From NCBI GenBank assembly GCA_022570795.1, contig JAKUDP010000001.1, forward strand, positions 62,001-126,000: a stretch of 64,000 bases of DNA, read 5' to 3'. Position 1 is the first letter of the stretch. The number at the start of each line of letters is the position of its first letter. The stretch is from Sphaerulina vaccinii (taxonomy: Eukaryota; Ascomycota; Dothideomycetes; Mycosphaerellales; Mycosphaerellaceae). This document shows positions 7,325-16,512 of the stretch, piece after piece. The notes below the pieces were generated by a model, which was not told the DNA's origin, did not search any database, and saw only the letters and a program-made list of their open reading frames with translations. The translations under genes were made by a program, and so were the position numbers.

Positions 7325-9975
7325 GCAACAGTCGTCTGTAGTCTAGCGGTCTGACTTGTAAGTCACAGTCGACATGCTGTGCTGTCACTAATCAGTTTGG
7401 AGTGATGAAGTTGAGACACCAGGTCGTCTCGCGCATATCTGTGTCCTTCTGAAAGGGGCGATTGTTTTGCAACCTCTTTTGCTTCCTCGTTCCATAGCTC
7501 TTTAGCAAGGGGAGTAAGTATGAGGAACATATACGAATTGGAACTGTCTTTCTGCAATAGTCGTCCATGGTCTAGCGGTAATGCTGTAAGTCACAGTTAC
7601 CGTACTGTGCCGTTGACAGATACTCCGAAGACATCTGACGAAGACTGCGTCTTCACCCAGCCGTCAGGCATATCTCCGCCTAGACGAGGCGATTGTTTTG
7701 CCTCCCTTTTTGATCTTGATCCTACAGCTTTGTGTTGGCTACATCAATAGGTTCGTTGGGAGTCTCTCCAACAGTCGTCATTGGTCTAGTGGTATGGCTT
7801 GTAAGTCGCAGTCACCACGCTGTGCTAACAACGAAGGTCTCCATGTACGTATGTCCAAGATACTTGTATTGACCAGCCCTTCAGGGAAGATCTGAGCTGC
7901 GGCCATGAGGCGATTGTTTTGCCCATCCTTTTCGCCTTTTATCTTGTCCTCACAGCCTCGTTTTGACTACATCGATAGGTCAATCAGGACTCCTTCCATC
8001 AGTCGTCCTTAATCTAGCGGTCTAGTCTGTAAGTCGCAGTCGCCATGCTGTGCTGATCACGAAAGAGAGTTGACTCTCAGCAGAGGTCGATATCTGCTAT
8101 GAAAGCTGTGGCATCCATTGATGCCTGAGAAGGGCGATAATTTTGCTTTGGCTCTTGCTCCAGCTTTTTGGTCGTCGAGTATCGTTGGAAGTATGTATTC
8201 AACTAGATACTTGGCGCTTCTATTAGTCGTTCTTGGTCTAGTGCTCGGTGGTAAGTCGCCTGAATTAGTCGGTGCTGATGATACGCATTGTGAACAAAAG
8301 ACCACTCCAGTCTCCACGGCGCTATGCCGTCAGATGTGAGTGGCGTGGTGTGTTCATCGCACAAGGCGATTGTTTTGCCTCCTTGTCACTTCTTTGTTGC
8401 TCATCAGAAGACATCGTGTTGCTTCTAATTGAGTTCATGTTGTGAGTGATGATATACGAGCCCAGAGCGTACTTCCACAATGATCGTCGATGGTCTAGTG
8501 GGAAGATCAGTAAGTCGTCGGTGTAGCTGATGCTTGGTAAAGTGAAGATCATGTACCTCCCAAGCTGAATGACTTAGGCTGTGTGCAGCCAATTATCCTC
8601 ATGTGACGGGCGTTCGTTTTGCTCTCTCGCAATGTCTTTTTGCATACTTGTACTGTATCCAGGAGTATTTGGACGTCCATATACTCGCACTGATCATGCA
8701 TACTCAATAGTCGTCCATAGTCCAGCGGCATACCAGTAAGTCATCGGTATAGCTGATGCGTGACATAGCAGATTCTCGACTTCCTTTCGAAGTCAAAGAC
8801 TTCATCGGGTAGACGGACATGTCTGAGCGCCTTACGAGGGCGACCGTTTTGCTGCCTTAGTCGAGAGATCGTAGTATGTCTCCATCTCCTTTTGCCCTGA
8901 GCGGGTCTTGAAAATGTAAGGTATATGTATGATCTTTGATTGTCCATCCTCATCAGTCGTCACTAGTCTAGTGGCAAGACGAGTAAGTCGTTGGCATAGC
9001 TAATGCTCAATCCGATTCACGAAGATCAAAGCATCCAAGCCTGTAGATGTGATGCTTTTGTCATGGTATGCCGATTAGAGAGCCGGGCGATTTTTTTGCC
9101 CCTTTCACGCTCCCTTCTCCAGTAAGTCATCAGCACAGCTGATGCTTGATCGTGTGTACAAACAGGAACTTGTAACGAGGTCACGGCATACATAGCCTCT
9201 TCGCTCTCGTCATTGGTCATCTACCTTGATACGGGGCGGTTGTTTTGCTTTTTGCTTCATACTCTTGCATCTTTTGCTCCTCATCAGCTCCGCGTTGGTG
9301 GAAGGTCATATTCGTGACTCAATCTGCTCTTCTCAATAGTCGTCCATGGTCTACCGGCAAGAACAGTAAGTCGTCAGTGAATACTGATGCCTGGTGATCG
9401 TCACACAAGCAATATCTACCTTTCAGGCCTTTCGGATCCGAGGAAGATTGTAATCTCGACGTGGCTGATGCAAGCGGGCCATTGTTTTGCCTCTTTCGTT
9501 TCTTCTTCTTTCATGTTCAGAAGTATGATGAGGTCCACATACGATTCTCAATCTACTTTCCACAACAGTCGTCCGTGGTCTAGTGGCAAGACACGTAACT
9601 CGTCAGTAAATGCTGATGCTTGATAATCGACCCACGAACGAAATGCTTCCTAGGCCTTCCAGACCTGGAGCGCCTGGCCTCGTTAGGTAATGGCTAATGC
9701 CAAAGGGCGATTGTTTTGCCATTTCGAGCCTCTCTCCTCTTCCATGCCAGAGATGTGATGAGGTCCATATACTATCAGAAATGCCGTACCTTCAATAGCC
9801 GTCCATGGTCTAGCGGTATGATCAGTAAGCCATCGGCATAGCTGATGCTTGGTCGTTGTGCAATGGAAAAGACTCGAATTCAGGTTCTCTGTTCTTGTGG
9901 TATTCGTGCGATCCCAATTGAAGTCAGTGGGCGATTCTTTTGCCTTCTTGTTGCTCTTTTGCGTCATAACTTGAA
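7325..9975 (+). repeat. Head-to-tail array of ~12 units (~229 bp each), candidate structured ncRNA genes
   Basis: Units begin (TCGTC) at 7332, 7561, 7775, 8003, 8227, 8484, 8711, 8957, [9122, lacking its first ~26 bases], 9340, 9569 and 9799. Each has: (1) a 5' box TCGTCCATGGTCTAGYGG, whose TGGTCTAGYGG resembles a tRNA A box; (2) RTAAGTCR; (3) a hairpin such as CATCAGC-ACA-GCTGATG at 9128-9144, with arms that co-vary between copies; (4) a variable ~90 bp that usually holds a copy-specific hairpin; (5) the 3' box GGGCGATTGTTTTGCC about 124-138 bp after the start; (6) a pyrimidine-rich linker of ~70 bp. No long ORF is shared between copies, and the copies differ by indels that ignore codons, so protein coding is unlikely. 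No tRNA B box is seen. Function unknown. Confidence 0.85.
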
Positions 9976-10131
9976 TGAGGGAGAGGGCTTCTAGTCAATG
10001 CGTATTCAATTCATGTCGTGTGATACTTAGATTCGTCTATCATACAGACATGTCTGTGTCGTCCGTAAGCCAATCTAAGCTATACTTTTAGGTTATTGGT
10101 CGTATCATCCTTCATCCAAGTCATCTAGCGC

Positions 10132-11314
10132 TTAGAGCTCAGCCTTAACGCTCTCAGCAGCCTCCTTGACACTCTCAGCAGCGCCAGCAGTCTTGCCCAA
10201 GAAGACGGTCAGGATGTTCTTCCTGCTGATCAAATCGTCCAACTTCTCTGGTGCGAGACCACCCTTGGTGATCAAGCTTGTAAGTCTAGCGACCTCCTTC
10301 TCAGCGTATCCCTTGTTCTCCTGCAGCTTCTTCGCAGCTTTGACGTAGTACTCGGCGTACTTGCCCTGCAGCTTGCCAGCCTGCTTCACGAGCTCTTGGT
10401 ATGCCTTGTCGCCACCGGTGGAGAGGCTGGCGACTGTGGAGTCGAGGGATGGGATGATACCAGCGAGAGCATTGAGAGTGCCGCCTGGGGAGCGATAAGT
10501 GCCTGCCTTCTCGTTGACGAACTTGACAAGGTCCTCCTCGCTGCGGCCGCTCTCGTATGGCTGGGACTCGGTCGATCCGGCTGGGAAGTAGAGGATGGTA
10601 GGGTAGGACTTGACGCCAAACTTCTCGGCGGTGGCCTTTGCGTTTGGTGCTTCGGCGTCGACTTTGGCGATGAGGACATTGTCGTCGTGAACGAAGTCGG
10701 CGGCGAGCTTTTCCCAGGTTGGTGCAAGAGTCTTGCAGTCTACCATCACACATTAGTACTATTATAGCAAGTCTTCTGGTCATGGAGTACTCACGTCCAC
10801 ACCATGGCGCAGTGAATGCAACAAGAGCCTCCTGGTCCTTGCCAATCTTCTCCGCGAAAGAGGAGTCCGTCAACATCTCAACCTGGCTGGCAGCAGTCTT
10901 TGCCTTCTTCGGCTTGGCGCCAGTCTTCTCGGTGATGAATGCAGTCAAGCTCTCCAAATCACGGCCGCTCTTGTAGTCTTCAGGCTCCGACTTGCCAGTG
11001 CCATCGAACCATTTCAGCGTAGGGAAGCCTGAGATGCCATACTTCTTGCCCAGCTCCTTATGCTCGTCGGCGTCGACTTTGGCGATGGTGACCTTGTCCT
11101 TGACGCTCTCGAAAGAACCCGCCACTTCCTCGTAGATGGGCGCAAGAGTCTTGCAGTGGCCACACCATGGCGCGAAGAACTCGACCAGAGCTGGCTTGCC
11201 AGACTTGAGAATCTCCTTGTCGAAGTTCTTTGGCGTAAGATCCAGGACTGAGCCTGCAGAGACGGTGCTCACAGCAGCCAGCGCCGCTGTGAAGATCTGT
11301 GTGAATCGAGGCAT
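10132..11314 (-). CDS. erp38: Protein disulfide isomerase, ERp38/TigA type
   Basis: An ER oxidoreductase that forms and rearranges disulfides in secretory proteins. Two exons (11314-10795 and 10739-10132, 55-bp intron GTGAGT...GTAG) give 375 residues. It has a signal peptide (MPRFTQIFTAALAAVSTVSA) and two thioredoxin domains with active sites CGHC at 51-54 and 172-175. The intron splits the second site between Gly and His, and splicing restores CGHC. The C-terminal all-helical ERp29-like D domain covers about 270-365. This order matches fungal ERp38/TigA and plant PDI-D. The last four residues are KAEL rather than KDEL or HDEL, an atypical retention signal. No ERSE- or UPRE-type motif was looked for systematically. 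Confidence 0.93.
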
Positions 11315-12945
11315 GTTGATTTATGTTGTACAAGAAGAGATGTACTGTAGAAGTTCGAGTAACGTCAGTGTCGATATTACCAATGCTTCCTGCAGGGGTC
11401 CAAGCTGCCACCTTGCAAAAGAGTTCGCCACCAGAGACACCTCACGTGCTATCACGACCTCACGGATTACTAATACTACAAGCACTATGCGAACACGCAG
11501 TCTGGGGACATCGATAGCCGAAGAAGTTCTGAACACAGTCAAGATGGATGAGCCACCTTGAAGCTCACCTGTCGGGCCCAGGCTACAGCAGCTATGAACG
11601 ATGTTTTTCGGTATGTTCACCGTGGCGGACATGGTGAGCAAGACTCTAGCCAAGGTGGAGGGAAGACTTGTGAGCATTGCCAGCAGACGAAGCGTGCATG
11701 AGAGCCCGCAGCTGGTTGTGGTGCAGAGCAGGATTTCCTGATGTTGGTTATCTGATCCTTCCTCAGACAGTGCTGAAGAAGTCTGAGGTAGACAGCACGA
11801 CTCGAACTCGAGACCACGCACTCAGGATCACCTAAAAATCTCTACTCAAGTCCTGATCAACTCCACCATATCGCCAGCCAGATCCCGCTCTGTAACCTTC
11901 CCGTCGCATAAGCCAAAATCCACAAGTCCAGATTCATTCTTGGCAAAGCTCGACCACAATCCATCTATGTCGCATCCAATCGCAGGCCCAGAAGCCCTTT
12001 AAGGGTTATATTGGATAGAAGATCGTGCTTAGACATCAACACCGGCACCCACCAAGTCTCCAGGACTGGCCCCACTGGATCCCGATACCACTCCCTCAAC
12101 TTGGACCTTCTGGCGCCGGACACCTCAGGATACACTTCTCCCGGACATGACTCCCGGACATCAGCTTGGTGGGTGACGATGTTGTGTCTCGAAAAGAATG
12201 AAGAGAAAAAAAATTGTCGGAAAGAATATCAGAAAGAACACACTGAAAAGATCAACAGAAAGAACATCAGAAAGAACATCAGAAAGAACATCAAAAAAAA
12301 CACAAAAAACGTTATAAACACAAAAATAACACAATAAGGCCGAAAAGCGCAAAGGCCACAAGCGCCCTTCTTTTTTGTCTTTTTTCTGGCTGAGGAATCA
12401 TATATGCCAGACTTCCTGTCTGCTTTTGCTGTCGCTTGAAGCAGGCTCCGTATGTCAACGACATGGCAGCAAGATACCGAGACACTCCACCTCCAGATGG
12501 TGTCGTTCGTCACAATCGACGCCAATCAGGGCGGTCCCAGCATGCAGCAACCACGGTCTCTTCTTTTGGGCCTCGCAATGAGACAAACGACATCGAGAAG
12601 ACTGCTCTCCAAGACGAGGTAGAAACATATCTTGGGTTGCCAAACGATTATACAACTATCAAGCGTGTTGACAGCACCTGCGATCGAGGGGCTTTGATGA
12701 GTGCTGGCCGGCACACGCATCTCGGTGAAGCATTCTAAACTCACAGCAGTGCCAGCATCTGCGTCTGCAGCTCGAACTCTGTGAGAGCCTCTCGCACAGC
12801 CTGACATCTCTCTGCGAACGGCCGACTGCCTCAATCGCGACTATTCTGGTACCTCACCAGCGTGGTCGACATGTCATCTCTGAGAAGACCAGGTCAAGTT
12901 CAGATACAGACCAACGTCGTACACCGAACTGGCCATACTCCCATC
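11315..12945. other. Intergenic, no supportable gene
   Basis: 1.6 kb between the PDI start and a pseudogene relic. It contains the purine-rich repeat at 12228-12310 and an 11-bp inverted pair (CACCCACCAAG at about 12046, CTTGGTGGGTG at about 12165). Open frames such as 11321-11821 (minus) and 12436-12738 (plus) lack recognisable domains, splice support or sensible composition. PDI promoter elements presumably lie at 11315-11600, but none is recognisable. Confidence 0.4.
12228..12310. repeat. Short purine-rich tandem repeat
   Basis: Near-perfect repeats of the 12-mer AGAAAGAACATC (three to four copies), grading into an A-rich run of AACA and AAAC. This is simple-sequence DNA with no coding meaning. 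Confidence 0.8.
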
Positions 12946-13100
12946 CCGATTACTTCCCATTGTCCGTATCCTGTGAATTCGGCCAAACCTGATAGCGTCG
13001 CCACGCCTTGATATACTCCTCCTCGTCGAAGCCACTCTTGCGCAGAGGCGCGAGCAAGACAAAGATCAAGCTCTGACAAATGAATACACATCGACGGTGA
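12946..13100 (-). pseudogene. Relic of a third F-box-like paralog (C-terminal piece)
   Basis: On the minus strand a short open stretch reads RKSGFDEEEYIKAWRRYQVWP, close to DGFDEEEYTKAWRRYQDWP of the protein at 14.8-15.9 kb. Just upstream, in a neighbouring frame, DLCLAR resembles the paralogs' DDPILVAR, suggesting a frameshift. Nothing of the N-terminal two-thirds is seen between here and 13.35 kb. This looks like the decayed end of a tandem duplicate of the two intact genes to its right. Confidence 0.6.
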
Positions 13101-13350
13101 GATCTTCGCCAGATACAGCAAAGCATATCTTTCATGGCTCGAGTTCCACTATCTCGGTCAGCACTTCGCAGCCCGACGCGCCTGAAGAAGACGTCCGACT
13201 AGGCTTCACATCGTGACCGGCCAGTACGTACGATGATGTGGACAGTGGCTATCAGGAGGGAGCACAATACATTCGATGTGACGGTTTTACGGGACGACTG
13301 AGGAGAGAAGCAATGAACTTGGTCAACGCTAAGCTAGCTAGTGGAGTACG

Positions 13351-14394
13351 CTAATGCTCTACCTCGGTGGAGGACTGGACGCCAGGCTGCTGGCGCCTGT
13401 GTAACTCCCATCTCGAAGTTTCACCAGTATCCGTACTATTCCCAAACCCCGTCCAACGCGCCCACCCGTAACCCCACAAAGTCGTATCGAAACCACGCTC
13501 ACGCGCCACTAAAATCGGATCATCTGCCTTAAGAGGCACCTCAGCCACGAATTCGACTCTACACTCTGCCTTCTTGTACTGGTCCGTCGAAAACACACGG
13601 TGGCCATTTTCATGCATCCTATGCTCGTTCAAGCACTTCGCACGATGCTCGACACGAGCTCTGATAGTCGCTCGCTGCATATCATCCATGGTGACGAAGT
13701 TACCGTTCTGCTCAGGAGTGCACCTGAATGATGCCGGCCAAGCAAAGACCCTCGAATCGGAGTTGAGTCTACAGTTGTCGCAATGTAGGTTGACATCCAT
13801 CGACTGGATTGGTACACTAGTCGGCGACAGGGAAGCGACGCGGGATCCCATCTTCTGCAGAGCGAAGTTGCCGTGTCCGGTAACAGAGAAATATGCACAA
13901 CGGCTAGCATCAGCTGTACTTGGACGCGTGTCATCGCTGTAGCGATAGTCGAAACCCTTGCTATAAGTCGAAAGATATGAATCAAAGACGAAGCCGCAAA
14001 ACGATACATCTGGAGTTGGCCGCTCAAGAAGGAGTACGCGGCTAACTTCGTACTCTGGCTCAGCGTCGTATATCCAAAGGTTTGGCCTGAAATCTGCTGT
14101 TGGGTCTGTGCGGAGACCGATATGTTGCTGAATGGCCTTAGAACCGATTACCGTGTCGCGCATGATTTTGGTGGCTTTCATCGCGCGAAGAGTGTCGGAT
14201 GGACAGAGGTTGAGCAAGATATTCTCCATGAGTTCGACAACGTGGAAGACTTGAAATGCGACATCACCACAAGTCTGCTGAGCGGTCGCTGCAGACTCTG
14301 CGTCTTGCACAGTCTTGGTGCGCATGACTTGGCAATCGAGCTTGAATGGGAAAGAGATGGATGACAGCTGATTGTAGTCTTTGCGGAATGCCAT
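13351..14394 (-). CDS. F-box-like protein, paralog 1
   Basis: Single exon of 347 residues from the ATG at 14394; the frame is open further upstream but has no earlier ATG. An F-box-like helical motif (VELMENILLNLCPSDTLRAM, followed by MRDTVIGSKAIQQHIGL) lies at about residues 50-95. Such motifs bind Skp1 in SCF ubiquitin ligases. The rest is a beta-rich region with FALQKMG, LSPT and ADDPI motifs shared with the paralog at 14.8-15.9 kb. There are several Cys but no metal-binding signature. The C-terminus (from GFDTTLW) differs from the paralog, which has GFDEEEY there. The target is unknown, and the F-box call rests on a short motif only. Confidence 0.7.
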   Translation of the reverse strand: MAFRKDYNQLSSISFPFKLDCQVMRTKTVQDAESAATAQQTCGDVAFQVFHVVELMENILLNLCPSDTLRAMKATKIMRDTVIGSKAIQQHIGLRTDPTADFRPNLWIYDAEPEYEVSRVLLLERPTPDVSFCGFVFDSYLSTYSKGFDYRYSDDTRPSTADASRCAYFSVTGHGNFALQKMGSRVASLSPTSVPIQSMDVNLHCDNCRLNSDSRVFAWPASFRCTPEQNGNFVTMDDMQRATIRARVEHRAKCLNEHRMHENGHRVFSTDQYKKAECRVEFVAEVPLKADDPILVARERGFDTTLWGYGWARWTGFGNSTDTGETSRWELHRRQQPGVQSSTEVEH

Positions 14395-14792
14395 GATTCC
14401 ACAGATCAACGAATATGGGAGGTATCGAGGTGAGGATGTGCAGAAAAGTATGCAAAGCTTGGGTCCCACCAAGTACCGACCATTACACCAACTCGAAGAT
14501 TGTCATTGGCCTGAAAGACACTACGACTGAGGCAGCCATCATGAGTCAGCTATGGTAAGAGGACACACTTTCGAGGAACATCGTGATAAAAGCCATTTGA
14601 TCATTATGGTTGAGCAAAACAGACGACACAGGCTATTCTGTAATTCGAGGAGCGGTCGACGATCCGAACAACCTTCTTCTCCGACTACCGTTCCATGTCT
14701 GTCCATCGCCATGTCTTCGACTGCAGTGGCGCGCTATCTGACCCATACACGGAGATCATCAGATAGACTATCGTTATCCTCGAAATTGGTCA

Positions 14793-15893
14793 TCACTCCT
14801 CATCTGACTCCTCCTCATCTGACTCCTCCTCATCTGACTCCTCCTCATATTCCTCGTCTGACTCGTCCGAAGCTTCTGGCCAGTCCTGGTACCGGCGCCA
14901 CGCTTTAGTGTACTCCTCCTCATCGAAACCATCCTTGCGCGACACCATAATTGGGTCGTCCGCCTTGAGCGGGACATCCGCCACAAATTCGACTCTGCAC
15001 TTCTTCGTATAGTCTCGGTACTCGTTCTTACACTTGGAGTAATGCTCAGCGCGGGCGTCAATCGTAGCCTGCTGGATATCACCCATGGTGATGAACCTGC
15101 CATTGCTCTTTGCGGTGCATATGACTGAGACGGGCCAGGTGTACGTCGGGTCGTTTTCCATATTGGGTATACAATTGTTGCAGTGGACGATGACTGACAT
15201 GCTATCGATCGGAATGGTTGTTGGGGAGAGAGCTGCGATGCGAGGACCCATCTTCTGAAGTGCGAAGTCACCGTGGGCTGTGATAGTGAAGTGGGCGGTT
15301 GAGCGCGAGCGAGGATCGTCAGAGTCGCTGAGCTGAGCGCCACGACCGTAGCGGAAGTCGAACCTTTGGTCATACATGCCGTCAAAGGAGTTGGAGACGA
15401 AGCCGCAGAACGAAAGGTCTTGTATTGGTTGCTTGACGCGACCGTCATCGGAGTCGAAAGTGGCGCCAAAAAATGAAAGATTCTGAGTTGGCTCCTTGAG
15501 TACGAAGACGCCAGGTCCATAGTCCTTGTGTGTGTCTGGCTCGAAGCTTGACAAGGCATCCTCAGCCCAGAAAAGGCGCTCGAAGTCGGCTGATGAGTGT
15601 GGGCGGAGGCCGATGCGCTGCTGAAGGACCTTCGAGCCAAGTACTGTATCGCGCATCGCCGTAGAGGCTTGCATAGCTCGGAGGATGTCGCGTGGTGAAA
15701 GGTTGAGCAGGACTTTCTGGACAATCGGTCAGTACGAGGTCGGCAGGGTTGCGCGAAAGGAATCACGTACTTCAAGTAGTTCGGCGACTTGAAAGACTCG
15801 AGTCGCTATCTCGGCGGCGGCGGTATCACCCCGAATCATGCTATTGTCATCCTCCAGAACACCGCCGAGGTGGCAATCCTGGTGATGCTGCAT
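14793..15893 (-). CDS. F-box-like protein, paralog 2 with acidic repeat tail
   Basis: Two exons, 15893-15771 and 15716-14793, with a 54-bp intron (GTACGT...TGTCCAG, with CTGAC branch) give 348 residues, nearly the length of paralog 1. The intron sits inside the F-box-like motif: splicing yields FQVAELLE joined to KVLLNLSPRDILRAM, matching the uninterrupted motif of paralog 1. The body shares FALQKMG, ALSPTTIPIDSM and ADDPI with paralog 1. The C-terminus ends in repeated ESDEE, encoded by a 15-bp minisatellite (14798-14850). The start at 15893 (MQHHQD) was chosen because it is the ATG nearest the motif; an in-frame ATG at 16085 would add 64 residues of low complexity. Presence of the intron in only one copy suggests intron gain or loss after duplication. 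Confidence 0.72.
14798..14850. repeat. 15-bp minisatellite inside the paralog 2 coding region
   Basis: The unit TCCTCATCTGACTCC is repeated about three and a half times. On the minus strand it encodes the repeated ESDEE at the C-terminus of the F-box-like paralog 2. Such repeats are prone to length change. Confidence 0.8.
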
Positions 15894-16512
15894 CGTGGTG
15901 CTTTGGTAGAGTCGAGTCGCGATGAGGGATGTTGGCTGAGCGGCAGGTGACTGACAAGAGTTAGCTGTGAACAGTAGTGGAGGTGTACTATTGCCATCGA
16001 CGCGGTATTGTGATGTTGGTGATGATGTTGTGGAAGAGGAGATGGTTGAGCAGTGAGTGCGAAGAAACACTGTTCGCAACGCCACGCTCGGGCTTCTCCA
16101 TGTTCACCAGCCGACTTTCAAGCGACCGTCACCGGCTAGGCAATGATCTGGCTCTCACGCGTCAAGTTGCTGCTATGAAACGAGAGGAGAGAGAGGAGAA
16201 GCGCTCGCGCTGTCGTATATGGCTGCTGAAAGCCTCATTTTCAGTGGAATATACATCGAGCTGGCTTCTGATTGACGCGAAGCTGTATTGTTGTCAGGCG
16301 GTATATGGGACCATAAGAAAGAGATGGCGATTTGTGTGGTGGAGAGGAGGTGGAGGAAGACAGAGCAGTTCCTAACGGAGTGTGAACATTCAGGCTGGAT
16401 CAAAGACAAAGAGCAAGCGCTAACAAAGGCAGACATGGAGACTGTGAGGCTGTCGCGAAAGGCAGCAAAGCACAGATCTGAGACATGAGTACTTCAGCAC
16501 GCCACCCGAATA
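15894..16512. other. Intergenic between F-box-like paralog 2 and coiled-coil gene
   Basis: 5' flank of the F-box-like gene and 3' flank of the coiled-coil gene. A purine-rich + strand stretch (about 16320-16400, GAGAGGAGGTGGAGGAAG) is the only notable composition feature. No gene was supported. Confidence 0.35.

Noticed and set aside
7332..9945. Units read as micro-exons: pyrimidine tract + CAG/TAG before TCGTC and GTAAGT ~26 bp later suggest a many-exon gene
   Set aside because: In array B the AG before TCGTC is often lost (AATGATCGTC, CAACGATCGTC) and GT of the donor is replaced (AATAAG, GATAAG, TGCAAG), while the hairpin that follows is kept. Exon lengths of 24-26 nt would also shift frame at each join. 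Structure, rather than splicing, is what is conserved.
7332..9975. True tRNA genes in the arrays
   Set aside because: Only the A-box/D-arm region is tRNA-like. No T-arm/B box, acceptor stem or 7-nt anticodon loop with U33 can be assembled.
11760..11830. Possible tRNA T-arm (GAGTTCGAGTC on the minus strand)
   Set aside because: Flanking bases do not form a T stem or acceptor stem, and no A box lies at the right distance.
12046..12176. 11-bp inverted pair CACCCACCAAG / CTTGGTGGGTG
   Set aside because: Too short and too far apart (about 110 bp) to separate from chance; no element between them.
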